43,015 bases of DNA from assembly GCA_002695065.1 (NCBI GenBank), contig NZNW01000014.1:1-43015 (forward strand), read 5' to 3'. The translations under genes were made by a program, and so were the position numbers. A model generated the notes under the pieces. The model ran no database searches and was not told where the DNA came from. It was given only the letters and a program-made list of their open reading frames with translations. The stretch comes from Salinicola sp. Lineage in GTDB: Bacteria; Pseudomonadota; Gammaproteobacteria; Pseudomonadales; Halomonadaceae. Positions 25,810 to 34,568 of the stretch are shown piece after piece; within the stretch, counting starts at the first letter, position 1, and each line of letters opens with the position of its first letter.

Positions 25810-26579
25810 GAGCTGCGGGGCCCTGTTGAGGCGGATTCGGCGGGTCCCTCGGCGGCGGCTGCCGAACTGTCGAAGCTGGCGGGCCGCGGATCGGGCCCCC
25901 GCTCGAGCAGCGAGAGAATGCTGGCGGCCTGCCAGGCGGCGCCGAAACCGTTGTCGATATTGACCGCGCTCATGCCGGTGGCGCACGCCGAGAGCATGCC
26001 GAGCAGGGCGGTAATGCCCTGCAGGCTGGCGCCGTAGCCCACCGAGGTCGGTACCGCGATCACCGGGTTGCGCACCAGCCCGGTGATCACGCTGGGCAGC
26101 GCGCCTTCCATGCCGGCAATCACAATCAGCACATCGGCCCGGGTCAGTGCCTCGCGGTGGGCCAGAAGTCGATCGAGCCCGGCGACGCCGACATCGTTGA
26201 GTCGGGCGACGTTGGCCCCCAGCCAATTGAGCGTGCCAGCCGCCTCCTCGGCCACGGGCAGGTCCGAGGTGCCGGCGCAGATCACTGCCACGGTGCCGGG
26301 GAGACGCTTCGGCGAGGCACCCCACGAAAGCAAACGGCTGATCGGATCGTAGTGGCCGTGGGGATGATCCTGAAGCACGCGTTCGGCACGCTCGGCATCG
26401 AGTCGGGTGACCAGCGCCCGCTGGTGACGATCGATCAGGCGGGCGACGATGGCGCTGATCTGATCGGCCTGCTTGCCCTCGCCGAACACGACTTCGGGGA
26501 CGCCGTTGCGAGCTTCGCGAGCGTGATCGACGCGGGCGAATCCCAGGTCGGAAATGGGGCGGTCAGGGCGTTCGGTCAT
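25806..26579 (-). CDS. larB: Pyridinium-3,5-biscarboxylate mononucleotide synthase LarB
   Basis: LarB (257 aa) starts nickel-pincer cofactor synthesis: it carboxylates the pyridinium ring of nicotinic acid adenine dinucleotide and hydrolyses the phosphoanhydride. The C-terminal half resembles PurE (AIR carboxylase), with CAGTSDLPVAEEAA near 101, the GMEGALPSVITGLV loop near 155 and PTSVGYGAS near 177. The N-terminal VPEVVFGEGK is typical for LarB. The last 30 residues are low-complexity Ala/Ser/Pro and are probably disordered. It lies 22 bp after larE and overlaps larC by four bases. Confidence 0.93.
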   Translation of the reverse strand: MTERPDRPISDLGFARVDHAREARNGVPEVVFGEGKQADQISAIVARLIDRHQRALVTRLDAERAERVLQDHPHGHYDPISRLLSWGASPKRLPGTVAVICAGTSDLPVAEEAAGTLNWLGANVARLNDVGVAGLDRLLAHREALTRADVLIVIAGMEGALPSVITGLVRNPVIAVPTSVGYGASLQGITALLGMLSACATGMSAVNIDNGFGAAWQAASILSLLERGPDPRPASFDSSAAAAEGPAESASTGPRSS

Positions 26580-26601
26580 GCAATTTCCCGTCGAACTAAA
26601 T

Positions 26602-27510
26602 TCAAGGCAGCAGTCGATTCATGCTGCCGCTGCGGTAGCCGGCCAGATCCAGCGTCACCCAGGCGTATCCCAGCGCCGTGAGTTCCGCGACCAGCCGGTC
26701 GTGATGTTCGAGCACCGTCGCCATGTCCTGGGGTTCGACTTCGATCCGCGCCAGTTCGCCATGATGGCGCACGCGGAGCTGGCCGATGTTCAGAGCTCTG
26801 ACGCGGCGCTCGGCTTCGGCGATCCGCTCGAGCTTCTCCAGCGTGATACGTTCGCCGTAGGCGACCCGCGACGACAGGCAGGCCAGCGAAGGCTTGTTCC
26901 AGGTCGGTAACCCCATGGCCTGGGAGAGTTCGCGGATCTCGGCCTTGTAGAGTCCGACCTCGTGCAGCGGTCCGCGCACGCCATATTCGCGGGCCGCCTG
27001 GGTGCCGGGGCGATGTTCGCCGTCGTCGTCGGCGATCAGGCCGAAGACGATATTATGGAATCCGGCGTCGACCATGATCGGCGCCAGATGGGTGAACAGG
27101 CCGGATTTGCAGTAGTAGCAGCGGTTGGCGTCGTTCTCGGCGTAGCCGGGAATGGCGATCTCCGAGGTCTCGATGACCCGGTGCGGCGCCTCCAGACGCC
27201 GGGCCAGTTCGCGGGCGGCATCGAGTTCCTCGAACGGATAGGATTCCGAGTCGGCGGTGACCGCCAGGACGCGTTCCCGGCCCAGCGTCTCCAGCGCGAT
27301 GGCCAGCAGGAAGGTGCTGTCGACGCCACCGGAGAACGCCACCACCACGTCGCCCATCTCGCGAAGCACGTGACGCAGGCGTTCCAGCTTGGCCTCGAGT
27401 TCGGCGCCCTGGGTCACGTCGGCGGTCAGCGACACGCTGTGCGGGCGTGACGGCGCCGCCGCGTCCACGCTCAAGGCGTCGATCCGTTCGCTTCGAGCCA
27501 TCGAGGTCAT
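26602..27510 (-). CDS. larE: Pincer cofactor sulfur transferase LarE
   Basis: LarE (302 aa) adenylates the carboxylates of the pincer precursor and inserts sulfur. It is a PP-loop ATPase with SGGVDS at 60-65. Besides the conserved Cys211 (PSLACLSSR), equivalent to the sacrificial Cys176 of L. plantarum LarE, it has RCYYC with Cys131 and Cys134. A three-cysteine set is reported to carry a [4Fe-4S] cluster in other LarE proteins (for example Thermotoga maritima), so this enzyme may be catalytic rather than sacrificial. GGAGG lies seven bases upstream of the ATG. About 35 N-terminal residues precede the usual start of homology. It is 53 bp downstream of larA. Confidence 0.93.
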   Translation of the reverse strand: MTSMARSERIDALSVDAAAPSRPHSVSLTADVTQGAELEAKLERLRHVLREMGDVVVAFSGGVDSTFLLAIALETLGRERVLAVTADSESYPFEELDAARELARRLEAPHRVIETSEIAIPGYAENDANRCYYCKSGLFTHLAPIMVDAGFHNIVFGLIADDDGEHRPGTQAAREYGVRGPLHEVGLYKAEIRELSQAMGLPTWNKPSLACLSSRVAYGERITLEKLERIAEAERRVRALNIGQLRVRHHGELARIEVEPQDMATVLEHHDRLVAELTALGYAWVTLDLAGYRSGSMNRLLP

Positions 27511-27563
27511 TGGGTCCCTCCCGTCGTGTGTCCGTCGACCGGACGTTCAGTCATCGACACAGC

Positions 27564-28826
27564 TCAGTCATCAACATAGGGTACCGTCAGCGGTCCCAGC
27601 GGCATCACGGCAATCGACATTTCCTCGCCGTAACGTGCTTTCAATGCCTGCAGCGTTTCGGCGATGTCATGGACGGGCTCCAACAGCGCGGCGCGCGCCT
27701 GATCGTCGCTCAGTGTCGAATAGAGCATCACGTCGGCCCAGCTCTGGATGACCGCCTGCTTCTGCACCTGCCACTGGTCGAGCATGGCGAATTCCGGATC
27801 CTCGATCATCTCGAGCAGGGCCTGGGGTGAATCGGCCATGGCCAGAATCTCGGCGAACTTGCCGTGGTCGGGGATGCCATCCGAGCACTCGCAGGCCATC
27901 AGGATGGTGCCGCCGCGCTTGACGATCTTGTGCGCGGCACTCATGCCCTTGACTGCCTGATAGAGGTTCTGGTCCAGCGGATAGCCGGAATTGCCGGTGA
28001 TCACCACGTCGAAACGCCGATCGGCTTTCACCATCGCGTGCTCGAGTTCATGTTCGCAACCCTGGCGGTGCGCCTCGGTGAGATCGCCGGCAAACACCCG
28101 GGTGATCGCCTTGTCGCGATTGAGCGTGACGTTGAGCATGAAGTGCGGCGGACACAGGGCGTTGATCTCGCGGGTCATCGCCTGCAGCGGATTGTCGTCC
28201 ATGTTGCCCCAGGTCGAACGCGGGTCGCCGATCATGCGGGCATTATGGAAAGTCATGATGGTTTCGAGCCCGGCGATGCCCGGCATCACCCCTTTGGGTC
28301 CGCCGGAGAAGCCAGCGAAGAAATGGGGTTCGATGAAGCCGGTGACGATACGGAAATCGGCCTCGACCCAGCGACGGTTGAGCCAGGAAGGGCAGCCGAA
28401 ACTGTTGTCGCCGACGTTGACCAGTTCATCGTAGTTGTCGCAGTGGTTGTTGATGATCTCGATGTGATCCACCACCCAGTCGCCCAGCATGCCGCGGAGC
28501 TCCTCGACCGTCTGGTCGCGGTGGGTGCCGGTGCCGTTGATGATGACGAAATTCTCGTGCGGCACGTGATCGAGCGTTTCGATCAGCAGCGGCACCAGCA
28601 GGTGGTTGGGCGTAGGCCGGGTGATGTCGCTGATCACGATGGCGACGCGGTCGCTGGCCTTGACCATCTCCTTGAGCGGTGGGGTGCCGATCGGCGTCTC
28701 GAGCGCTTCGCGAACCCCGGCCTCGGGATTCACCATGGCATGTTGCGTCGGCGGTTCGACGACGAAAGCGTCGTCCGGCAAGTCGAGTGCCAGCTCACCC
28801 TTGCCGTAGAGCAGAGAGGTTTTCAT
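27564..28826 (-). CDS. larA: Nickel-dependent lactate racemase-type enzyme LarA
   Basis: LarA (420 aa) racemises 2-hydroxy acids by hydride transfer to the nickel-pincer nucleotide. All key residues are present, each six positions before the L. plantarum number: His102 (GTGTHRDQT), His168 (IEPHFF), Lys178, the cofactor attachment site (SGGPKGVMPG), His194 (TFHNARM), and Tyr288/Lys292 (YPLDQNLYQAVKG). Nothing in the sequence proves lactate as substrate: relatives act on malate, aryl-lactates and sugar acids. A TGGAG site precedes the ATG. It follows the KdgT-type permease gene by 82 bp and is followed by the three cofactor genes, a self-sufficient unit. Confidence 0.95.
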   Translation of the reverse strand: MKTSLLYGKGELALDLPDDAFVVEPPTQHAMVNPEAGVREALETPIGTPPLKEMVKASDRVAIVISDITRPTPNHLLVPLLIETLDHVPHENFVIINGTGTHRDQTVEELRGMLGDWVVDHIEIINNHCDNYDELVNVGDNSFGCPSWLNRRWVEADFRIVTGFIEPHFFAGFSGGPKGVMPGIAGLETIMTFHNARMIGDPRSTWGNMDDNPLQAMTREINALCPPHFMLNVTLNRDKAITRVFAGDLTEAHRQGCEHELEHAMVKADRRFDVVITGNSGYPLDQNLYQAVKGMSAAHKIVKRGGTILMACECSDGIPDHGKFAEILAMADSPQALLEMIEDPEFAMLDQWQVQKQAVIQSWADVMLYSTLSDDQARAALLEPVHDIAETLQALKARYGEEMSIAVMPLGPLTVPYVDD

Positions 28827-28908
28827 GCAGGCTCCAGGTTGACGGCGCTTTCGCGCCGCCAGGGAATAGCTTGGGTTTCAGCATGCCACGATATCGACGT
28901 GACGTCGC

Positions 28909-30033
28909 TCAACCGTTGCGCGCCGTATTCAGGTCCTCGTCGGCACGGCGATGGGGTTCGTCCTCGAGGGTGCCGTCGATACCGCGCCTCTTTTGCCAGC
29001 GGTCGACCAGCATCACGGCGATCGGCCCCAGAATGGCGGTCGTCAACGTGGCGATCGAGATCTGCGACGTGGCGATGTTGACCAGGTCGTGATAGCTCTG
29101 CGCCTCGGCCGCGCTCATCATGCCCGAGTTGGCGGCCACCGCCGCCGCGGCAGCGATGGCGGCCGGCGTGCCGGCGGCGTTGCCTGCCGTGGTCGCTTCG
29201 GACACCGGCGCGATGACACTGGGCTCGCGGAACAGCCGGAACACCAGGATACCCGCGCCACCGGTGAGAATCGTGGTCATGACCCCCAGCAGCAGACCGG
29301 CGCCCACGACCTCGGGATTGAAGAAGGCCGCCAGGTTCATGTTGGCGCCCAGGGCAAAGGCGAAGAAGGGGACCGGCAGTATCTCGCCGGGCTTGAGGAA
29401 GGTGCGGATGTCTCGATCGAGATTGCCCAGCAGCATCCCCAGCGCGATCGGCAGTAGCACGGCGATGAAGGCGATCACCGGGAACTGGGAGCCCAGCAGA
29501 CCCAGCGACATCAGGGTGAAGAACGGGCCATCGTTGAGTGACAGGATCGCCACCGCGCCAGTGTCCGAGCGATTGCCGTACTGGCTGGTCAAGGCCGCAT
29601 ACATGCCGCCGTTGCCGTTGGTCATGGCGGCGATGATCGCCACCGTCGAAAGACCCAGCAGGCCGTCGATCGGATCGAACATCAGCCCCAGGCCCACGCC
29701 CACCGCCAAACCGGTCAGGTATTTGGCGGTGACCAGCAGGGCGCCTTTCTTGAGCGCCTTGCCCCCCACGCGCAGGTTCATCTGGCTACCGGAGCAGAAC
29801 AGGAACAGCGCGATCAGTACCAGCGCGCCATCCTTGAACAACTCTTGGGAAAAACCGCCTATACGCAGGAATTCGTACTGGCCGCTGTCGGTTTGCCCTG
29901 CCCCCAGCCACTGCAGGATCGCGGTGATCCAGGACAGGTGAAGCTGATCGATGGTATTGAGCGCGGCACCGAAGATGAGGGGAACCACCATCAGGCCTCC
30001 GGGGACCTTCTGGATCGTGGCGAGCAGTTTCAT
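28909..30033 (-). CDS. 2-keto-3-deoxygluconate permease family transporter (KdgT type)
   Basis: A 374-aa inner-membrane proton symporter of the KdgT family, with about ten hydrophobic segments. Typical features are the start MKLLATIQKVPGGLMVVPL, the GSQMNLR stretch near 110, the AAMTNGNGGMYAALT segment near 165 and SLNDGPFFTL near 195. Known members import 2-keto-3-deoxygluconate, but a lar-linked homologue may carry another hydroxy or sugar acid. The chosen ATG at 30033 has GGGAG seven bases upstream; the frame is open to 30111 without family similarity. It is about 50 residues longer than E. coli KdgT, through an Ala-rich insert near 300 and a charged tail. It is the first gene of the lar operon. 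Confidence 0.88.
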   Translation of the reverse strand: MKLLATIQKVPGGLMVVPLIFGAALNTIDQLHLSWITAILQWLGAGQTDSGQYEFLRIGGFSQELFKDGALVLIALFLFCSGSQMNLRVGGKALKKGALLVTAKYLTGLAVGVGLGLMFDPIDGLLGLSTVAIIAAMTNGNGGMYAALTSQYGNRSDTGAVAILSLNDGPFFTLMSLGLLGSQFPVIAFIAVLLPIALGMLLGNLDRDIRTFLKPGEILPVPFFAFALGANMNLAAFFNPEVVGAGLLLGVMTTILTGGAGILVFRLFREPSVIAPVSEATTAGNAAGTPAAIAAAAAVAANSGMMSAAEAQSYHDLVNIATSQISIATLTTAILGPIAVMLVDRWQKRRGIDGTLEDEPHRRADEDLNTARNG

Positions 30034-30201
30034 GGGTTGACTCCCGTGCGCCATGCGTGGCGAGTGGTTCGCTAGGGAAACCCTGCATAAATGCCTGCGC
30101 GAGCAAATCACTTCTTGTGCGGTGCCGCTTCGCTTCGAGCCTGTGCTCCGTACGCCTTGTGCTTTACACCACCGCTTGCCGATTTATTCAGCGCTTCCAG
30201 A

Positions 30202-30216
30202 TGATCGAAACGATTG
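30202..30216. promoter_or_regulatory. Operator-like palindrome before kdgT, site 1
   Basis: TGATCGAAACGATTG is two bases from the consensus palindrome. Its centre is 21 bp from that of the perfect site at 30223, exactly two helical turns, so two dimers could bind side by side. Confidence 0.6.
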
Positions 30217-30222
30217 ACAATT

Positions 30223-30237
30223 TGATCGAATCGATCA
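30223..30237. promoter_or_regulatory. Perfect operator-like palindrome before kdgT, site 2
   Basis: TGATCGAATCGATCA is identical to the site at 24550. It lies about 190 bases upstream of the kdgT start in the AT-richer part of the 324-bp gap between kdgT and radD. The rest of that gap shows no gene. Confidence 0.72.
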
Positions 30238-30357
30238 TTAATGGCAATTCAACTAAAGATGTAGAGGGAGTGGGCGCGCGTCTTTGATCGCTGCAGTCAA
30301 AGTGCTGTGCCGTAGGCCGCGATCGAGCCGTTCCCTCGGCCGCGCGACCTGAGTACC

Positions 30358-32307
30358 ATGCCGCTCATGTCCAGACCCGCCTCGACCAATCCCGCCCCTC
30401 GACTTCGCCCCTACCAGACGCAAGCCGTCGATAACGTCATCGCGCACTTCCGTGGCAGTGACGATCCGGCCGTGGTCGTGTTGCCGACGGGAAGCGGCAA
30501 GTCCCTGGTCATCGCCGAACTGGCCCGGCGCGCCCGCGGTCGCGTGCTGGTACTGGCCCATGTGCGTGAACTGGTCGAGCAGAACCATGCCAAGTACCTG
30601 GCCTACGGCCTGGAGGCGGATATCTTCAGCGCCGGGCTGGGGCGCAAGGAGAGCGGGCGCCAGGTGGTGTTCGGTTCGGTGCAGTCCGTGGTCAACGGAC
30701 TGGATGATTTCGCCACCGGCGAGTTCACGCTGCTGGTGATCGACGAATGCCATCGCCTATCGATTTCCAAAGAGGCGCTGGCCCGCGGCGCCGGCAAGGC
30801 CGAGAGCGAACGCCGACGCAGCGCTTCCTCCTACGAGAGGGTGATCGCACGGCTGCGCGAGGCGCGACCCAGCCTCAAGGTGCTGGGGCTGACGGCAACG
30901 CCCTATCGGCTCGGCGAGGGCTTTCTCTATCACCGCCACTACCACGGCATGGTGAAAGGGCCTGAGGAGGCGTTCTTCCGCGACTGCGTGTTCGAGCAGC
31001 CGCTGCGTGTCATGGTGCGTCAGGGCTACCTCGCCGAGCCCAGGCGCATCGATGGTGCCCTGGCGTTCTACGACTTCTCCCGATTGATGCCGCAGCGCAA
31101 CGGCCAGTTCGCCGAGCGCGATCTGAATGGCGTGGTGCAGGGCAATCGCGCCACGCCGCGGATCGTTGATGACGTGATCGAGCGAGCCCGGGACCGGGAG
31201 GGCGTGATGATCTTCGCCGCCACCGTCGCCCACGCCGAGGAAGTGCTGGGGCTGTTGCCGCCGGAGGAGAGCGCGCTGGTGACCGGGGCGACGCCGGGGG
31301 TGGAGCGGGAGCGCCTGATTGCCGCGTTCAAGGCCCGCGAGCTCAAGTACCTGGTCAACGTTGCCGTGCTCACCACGGGCTTCGATGCCCCCCATGTGGA
31401 TGTGATCGCCATTCTGCGCCCGACCGAATCGGTGGGCCTCTACCAGCAGATCGTCGGCCGCGGCCTGCGGCTCTCGCCGGGCAAGACCGACTGCCTGATC
31501 CTCGACTACGCCGGCAATCCGTGGGACCTCTACGCGCCGGAGATTGCCCAGGCGCGCCCGGACGGCGAAAGCGAACCGGTGCAGGTCGAATGCCCCGAAT
31601 GCGGCTTCGCCAATACCTTCTGGGGCAAGCGCGACGGCGATCTTGTGATCGAACATCATGGTCGGCGCTGTCAAGGGCTTCTTTTCACACGCGGCCAAAG
31701 CCCCGCGCTCTCTACACGCGCCCAAGACTGCGCGAAAAGCGGAAGGTCAAACCCGGAGAAGGAGGTCGATGCCGGCGCGGAGTCGGGCGCCGTGGAGAGT
31801 CGACATCAATGCACGTTCCGTTTTCGCTTCAAGGTGTGCGAGCAGTGCGGGGGCGAGAACGATATCGCCGCGCGTGCCTGCGGCCACTGCGGCGAGCGCC
31901 TGGTCGACCCGGACGACAAGCTGCGCGATGCGCTCAAGCTGCGTCACGCCAAGGTGCTGCGGGTGAGTGGCATGCAGCTCGAGGCGACCACCAACGGGCG
32001 CGGCGTGCCGCGGCTCAAGGTGACCTACCACGACGAGGATGGCGAGACGCTGGACGAGTGGTTCGGGCTCGACACGCCGGCGCAGCAGCATGTGTTCGCG
32101 CGCGTCTTTCTCCGCCAGCATCTGCGCGCACCGGGCAGTGGCTGGCGGCCCGGCTCGGCCGAGCAGGCGGCTGCCGAAGCGGGGCGCCTACGCGCGCCGG
32201 ACTTCGTCATCGGCCGCAAGACCGGACGCCACTGGCGGGTCGACGAGAAGCTGTTCGACTATGTCGGGCGTTATCGCACGGCGGACACGGCAGGCGCCGA
32301 AGGGTAG
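30358..32307 (+). CDS. radD: DNA repair helicase-like ATPase RadD
   Basis: RadD (YejH) is a superfamily-2 ATPase that helps process recombination intermediates with RecA and SSB. This 649-aa copy has Walker A PTGSGKS (43-49), DECHR (129-133), LTATPYR and the C-terminal helicase motif QQIVGRGLR. Zinc-finger cysteines follow: [13 protein letters not shown], then RRCQG, and CEQCGGEND with CGHCGERL. Between RRCQG and the next finger (about residues 440-480) there is an insert of roughly 35 residues, rich in Ser, Arg, Lys and Glu, which I do not expect in E. coli RadD (586 aa). It is divergent from the kdgT operon. Met4 is an alternative start. Confidence 0.88.
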   Translation: MPLMSRPASTNPAPRLRPYQTQAVDNVIAHFRGSDDPAVVVLPTGSGKSLVIAELARRARGRVLVLAHVRELVEQNHAKYLAYGLEADIFSAGLGRKESGRQVVFGSVQSVVNGLDDFATGEFTLLVIDECHRLSISKEALARGAGKAESERRRSASSYERVIARLREARPSLKVLGLTATPYRLGEGFLYHRHYHGMVKGPEEAFFRDCVFEQPLRVMVRQGYLAEPRRIDGALAFYDFSRLMPQRNGQFAERDLNGVVQGNRATPRIVDDVIERARDREGVMIFAATVAHAEEVLGLLPPEESALVTGATPGVERERLIAAFKARELKYLVNVAVLTTGFDAPHVDVIAILRPTESVGLYQQIVGRGLRLSPGKTDCLILDYAGNPWDLYAPEIAQARPDGESEPVQVECPECGFANTFWGKRDGDLVIEHHGRRCQGLLFTRGQSPALSTRAQDCAKSGRSNPEKEVDAGAESGAVESRHQCTFRFRFKVCEQCGGENDIAARACGHCGERLVDPDDKLRDALKLRHAKVLRVSGMQLEATTNGRGVPRLKVTYHDEDGETLDEWFGLDTPAQQHVFARVFLRQHLRAPGSGWRPGSAEQAAAEAGRLRAPDFVIGRKTGRHWRVDEKLFDYVGRYRTADTAGAEG

Positions 32308-32332
32308 AATCGTTTTCTTGCTAATAAAAGCA

Positions 32333-32361
32333 TTGGGCCAATCGCGCCCTTTGGCTAGAAT
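32333..32361 (+). promoter_or_regulatory. Predicted sigma-70 promoter of the pqq operon
   Basis: TTGGGC (32333-32338) and TAGAAT (32356-32361) are separated by exactly 17 bases. The -10 ends 53 bases before the pqqA start. A 6-bp inverted repeat, CGCTCG-TT-CGAGCG (32369-32382), falls in the expected leader just after the start point and could be regulatory. Confidence 0.6.
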
Positions 32362-32414
32362 GAAGTGCCGCTCGTTCGAGCGCTCACCCCAAACCGAAGA
32401 TCAAGGAGCTCCCC

Positions 32415-32492
32415 ATGAGCTGGACAACCCCGGAAGTGAAGGAAATCTGCGTCGGCATGGAAATCAACGACTACATGCCCGCTGAATTTTGA
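32415..32492 (+). CDS. pqqA: PQQ precursor peptide PqqA
   Basis: A 25-residue peptide that is the substrate for pyrroloquinoline quinone synthesis. The Glu16 and Tyr20 that become cross-linked are in place (GMEINDYMP). The EICVGME core resembles the PqqA of methylotrophs rather than the short LRxGxEVTxY type. AAGGAG (32403-32408) is six bases upstream of the ATG. The stop codon overlaps the TTG start of pqqB. Confidence 0.93.
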   Translation: MSWTTPEVKEICVGMEINDYMPAEF

Positions 32493-33424
32493 GCCAACAG
32501 CAAGACACGCGCGGCGGCGCTGCCCTGCAGCTGCGCGTACTGGGGGCGGCCGCCGGTGGCGGTTCGCCTCAGTGGAACTGCCGCTGCGACGTGTGCCGCC
32601 TGGTCTGGGAGGGCGACCCACGCGTCACGCCACGGACCCAATCCTCGATTGCCGTCAGTGTCGACGGCGAAAACTGGGCGCTGATTAACTGCGCGCCCGA
32701 CATTCTCAAGCAGATTCAACAGACGCCGGCACTGCATCCGCGCGTGGGTCGACGGCATACGCCGATCGCCAGCGTGCTGCTGACCAATGCCGACGTCGAT
32801 CACATTGGCGGGCTGCTCAATCTGCGCGAGAGCTCGCCGTTCCGACTGCTGGCAACGCCGATGATTCAGGATGTCCTGCGCGGCAGTCCGATCTTCGAGG
32901 TGCTGAACCCCGACCACGTCAGCCGCGAATCGATCGCCCTGGATCAGCCCTTTGCGCTGCTCGAGGGCCTGCAAGCCCGGCTGTTCGCGGTGCCGGGCAA
33001 GACCGCGCTCTATCTCGAGGGCGACCGGGTCGAGATCGGCATCGAAGGCGAGAGCACGGTGGGCGTCGAGCTGATCGGCAATGACAAGCGTGCGTTCTAC
33101 ATTCCCGGCTGTGCGGCGATGACTCCGGCACTCGCCGCGCGCCTCGACGGTGCCGACCTGCTGCTGTTCGATGGCACCCTGTGGCGGGACGATGAAATGG
33201 TACGGGCGGGCGTCGGCCACAAGACGGGGCAACGCATGGGCCACATGTCGATGTCCGGTGAAGACGGCAGCATCGCCGCGCTGGCCGAACTCTCGCTGGG
33301 CCAGCGTGTCTTCGTCCACATCAACAACACCAACCCGGTGTTGATCGCGGACTCTCCGGAGCGTCGGGCCGCCGAGCGCGCCGGCTGGGAGATCGCCCAT
33401 GACGGCATGGAGCTGAGCTGTTGA
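32489..33424 (+). CDS. pqqB: PQQ biosynthesis protein PqqB
   Basis: PqqB (311 aa) is a metallo-beta-lactamase-fold protein proposed to hydroxylate the tyrosine part of the PQQ precursor. It has the zinc-binding cysteine cluster NCRCDVC near residue 30, LLTNADVDHIGGL near 97 and the late MGHMSMSGEDGS block. Homology begins at LRVLGAAAGGGSPQWN. No ATG or GTG lies between the pqqA stop and that point, so I accept the TTG at 32489, which overlaps the pqqA stop as TTGA. No ribosome site is visible, so translation probably depends on coupling to pqqA. Confidence 0.93.
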   Translation: MSQQQDTRGGAALQLRVLGAAAGGGSPQWNCRCDVCRLVWEGDPRVTPRTQSSIAVSVDGENWALINCAPDILKQIQQTPALHPRVGRRHTPIASVLLTNADVDHIGGLLNLRESSPFRLLATPMIQDVLRGSPIFEVLNPDHVSRESIALDQPFALLEGLQARLFAVPGKTALYLEGDRVEIGIEGESTVGVELIGNDKRAFYIPGCAAMTPALAARLDGADLLLFDGTLWRDDEMVRAGVGHKTGQRMGHMSMSGEDGSIAALAELSLGQRVFVHINNTNPVLIADSPERRAAERAGWEIAHDGMELSC

Positions 33425-34251
33425 GCCTCTCTTTCGAGAATCATCCGGATCTCATCGAGCCGCTGAGCATGGAGGCGCTGGAAGCACGCCTGCGCGAGGT
33501 CGGCGAGACGCGCTATCACCATCGTCATCCGTTCCAGCTGATGCTGCAGAACGGCGAGCTCGACAAGCGCCAGGTCCAGGCCTGGGCGCTCAATCGCTAC
33601 TACTACCAGGCGATGATCCCGATCAAGGACGCCTCGCTGATGGCGAGACTCGACGATCCCGAACTGCGCCGCACCTGGCGCTCGCGGTTGGTCGACCATG
33701 ACGGAGAAGCGCCGGGCGAGGGCGGCATCGAGCGCTGGCTGAAGCTAACCGACGGGCTCGGCCTGTCGCGGGAGCTGGTCGTCTCGACCCGCGGCATCCT
33801 CCCGGCGACGCGCTTTGCCGTGGAGGCCTACACCCACTTCGTGCGCGACCGGACGCTGCTGGAGGCGATCGCCTCGTCGCTGACCGAGCTGTTCTCGCCG
33901 ATGGTGATCGGCCAGCGCGTGCGCGGCATGCTCGAACACTACGATTTCGTCTCCCGCGAGACGCTCTCCTACTTCGAGCCGCGGTTGACCCAGGCGCCGC
34001 GGGATGCCGAGATGGCGCTCGACTACGTCAAGCGCCACGCGGTGCGCGCCGACCAGCAGCAGGCGGTGATCGATGCGCTGCGCTTCAAGTGCAGCGTGCT
34101 GTGGGCGATGCTCGATGCGCTTCAGCACGCCTATGTCGGTTCCGGCTCGAAGTCCGCGGGCCAGGTGCCGCCGGGCGCCTGGGGCAGCGGCGTCGAAGGG
34201 CAGGAGATCGAAGGTGACGGCCTGAATGACCACGGGAGGCATGCCCGATGA
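33421..34251 (+). CDS. pqqC: Pyrroloquinoline-quinone synthase PqqC
   Basis: PqqC (276 aa) performs the final ring closure and eight-electron oxidation to PQQ without a metal. Conserved blocks include RYHHRHPFQ near the N-terminus, NRYYYQAMIPIKDA, RLVDHDG and the central VEAYTHFVRDR. The start is TTG at 33421, overlapping the pqqB stop as TTGA, with GGAG about eight bases upstream. The next in-frame ATG would remove part of the conserved N-terminus less clearly, so TTG is favoured but not proven. The C-terminus has about 20 extra Gly-rich residues before the overlap with pqqD. Confidence 0.93.
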   Translation: MSLSFENHPDLIEPLSMEALEARLREVGETRYHHRHPFQLMLQNGELDKRQVQAWALNRYYYQAMIPIKDASLMARLDDPELRRTWRSRLVDHDGEAPGEGGIERWLKLTDGLGLSRELVVSTRGILPATRFAVEAYTHFVRDRTLLEAIASSLTELFSPMVIGQRVRGMLEHYDFVSRETLSYFEPRLTQAPRDAEMALDYVKRHAVRADQQQAVIDALRFKCSVLWAMLDALQHAYVGSGSKSAGQVPPGAWGSGVEGQEIEGDGLNDHGRHAR

Positions 34252-34568
34252 GTGCCGATACCCATAGCAATGGCGACGCCGGCGGCGTGCCCGGTCTTCA
34301 CGAATCCGACGTGGTGAAGATCCCGCGCGGTGTGCGGCTGCGCGAGGACAAGGCCCGCGGTGGCTGGGTGCTGCTGGCGCCGGAGCGGGTGTTCCAGCTC
34401 GATCCCATCGCCCAGCAGGTGCTCACCCGCGTCGACGGCGAGCGCGATATCGCCGCCATCGTCGACGATCTGGCTGAAACCTTCGCGGCGCCCCGCGAGC
34501 GCATACTCGTCGATGTGCGCGCGATGCTCGCCGACCTGATCACCAAGAACGTCCTGGAAGTGACATGA
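34248..34568 (+). CDS. pqqD: PQQ biosynthesis chaperone PqqD
   Basis: PqqD (106 aa) is the small winged-helix peptide chaperone that binds PqqA and presents it to the radical SAM enzyme PqqE. It has the family blocks [29 protein letters not shown] and VDDLAETF. About 18 polar N-terminal residues precede the domain. Start and stop both overlap neighbours by four bases (ATGA with pqqC and with pqqE), indicating tight coupling. Confidence 0.93.
   Translation: MSADTHSNGDAGGVPGLHESDVVKIPRGVRLREDKARGGWVLLAPERVFQLDPIAQQVLTRVDGERDIAAIVDDLAETFAAPRERILVDVRAMLADLITKNVLEVT

Noticed and set aside
24562-26325. Longer larC frame reaching into larB
   Set aside because: Family homology starts at MKTLHIDCTFGIAGDM (25809), and the upstream part is an out-of-frame reading of larB.
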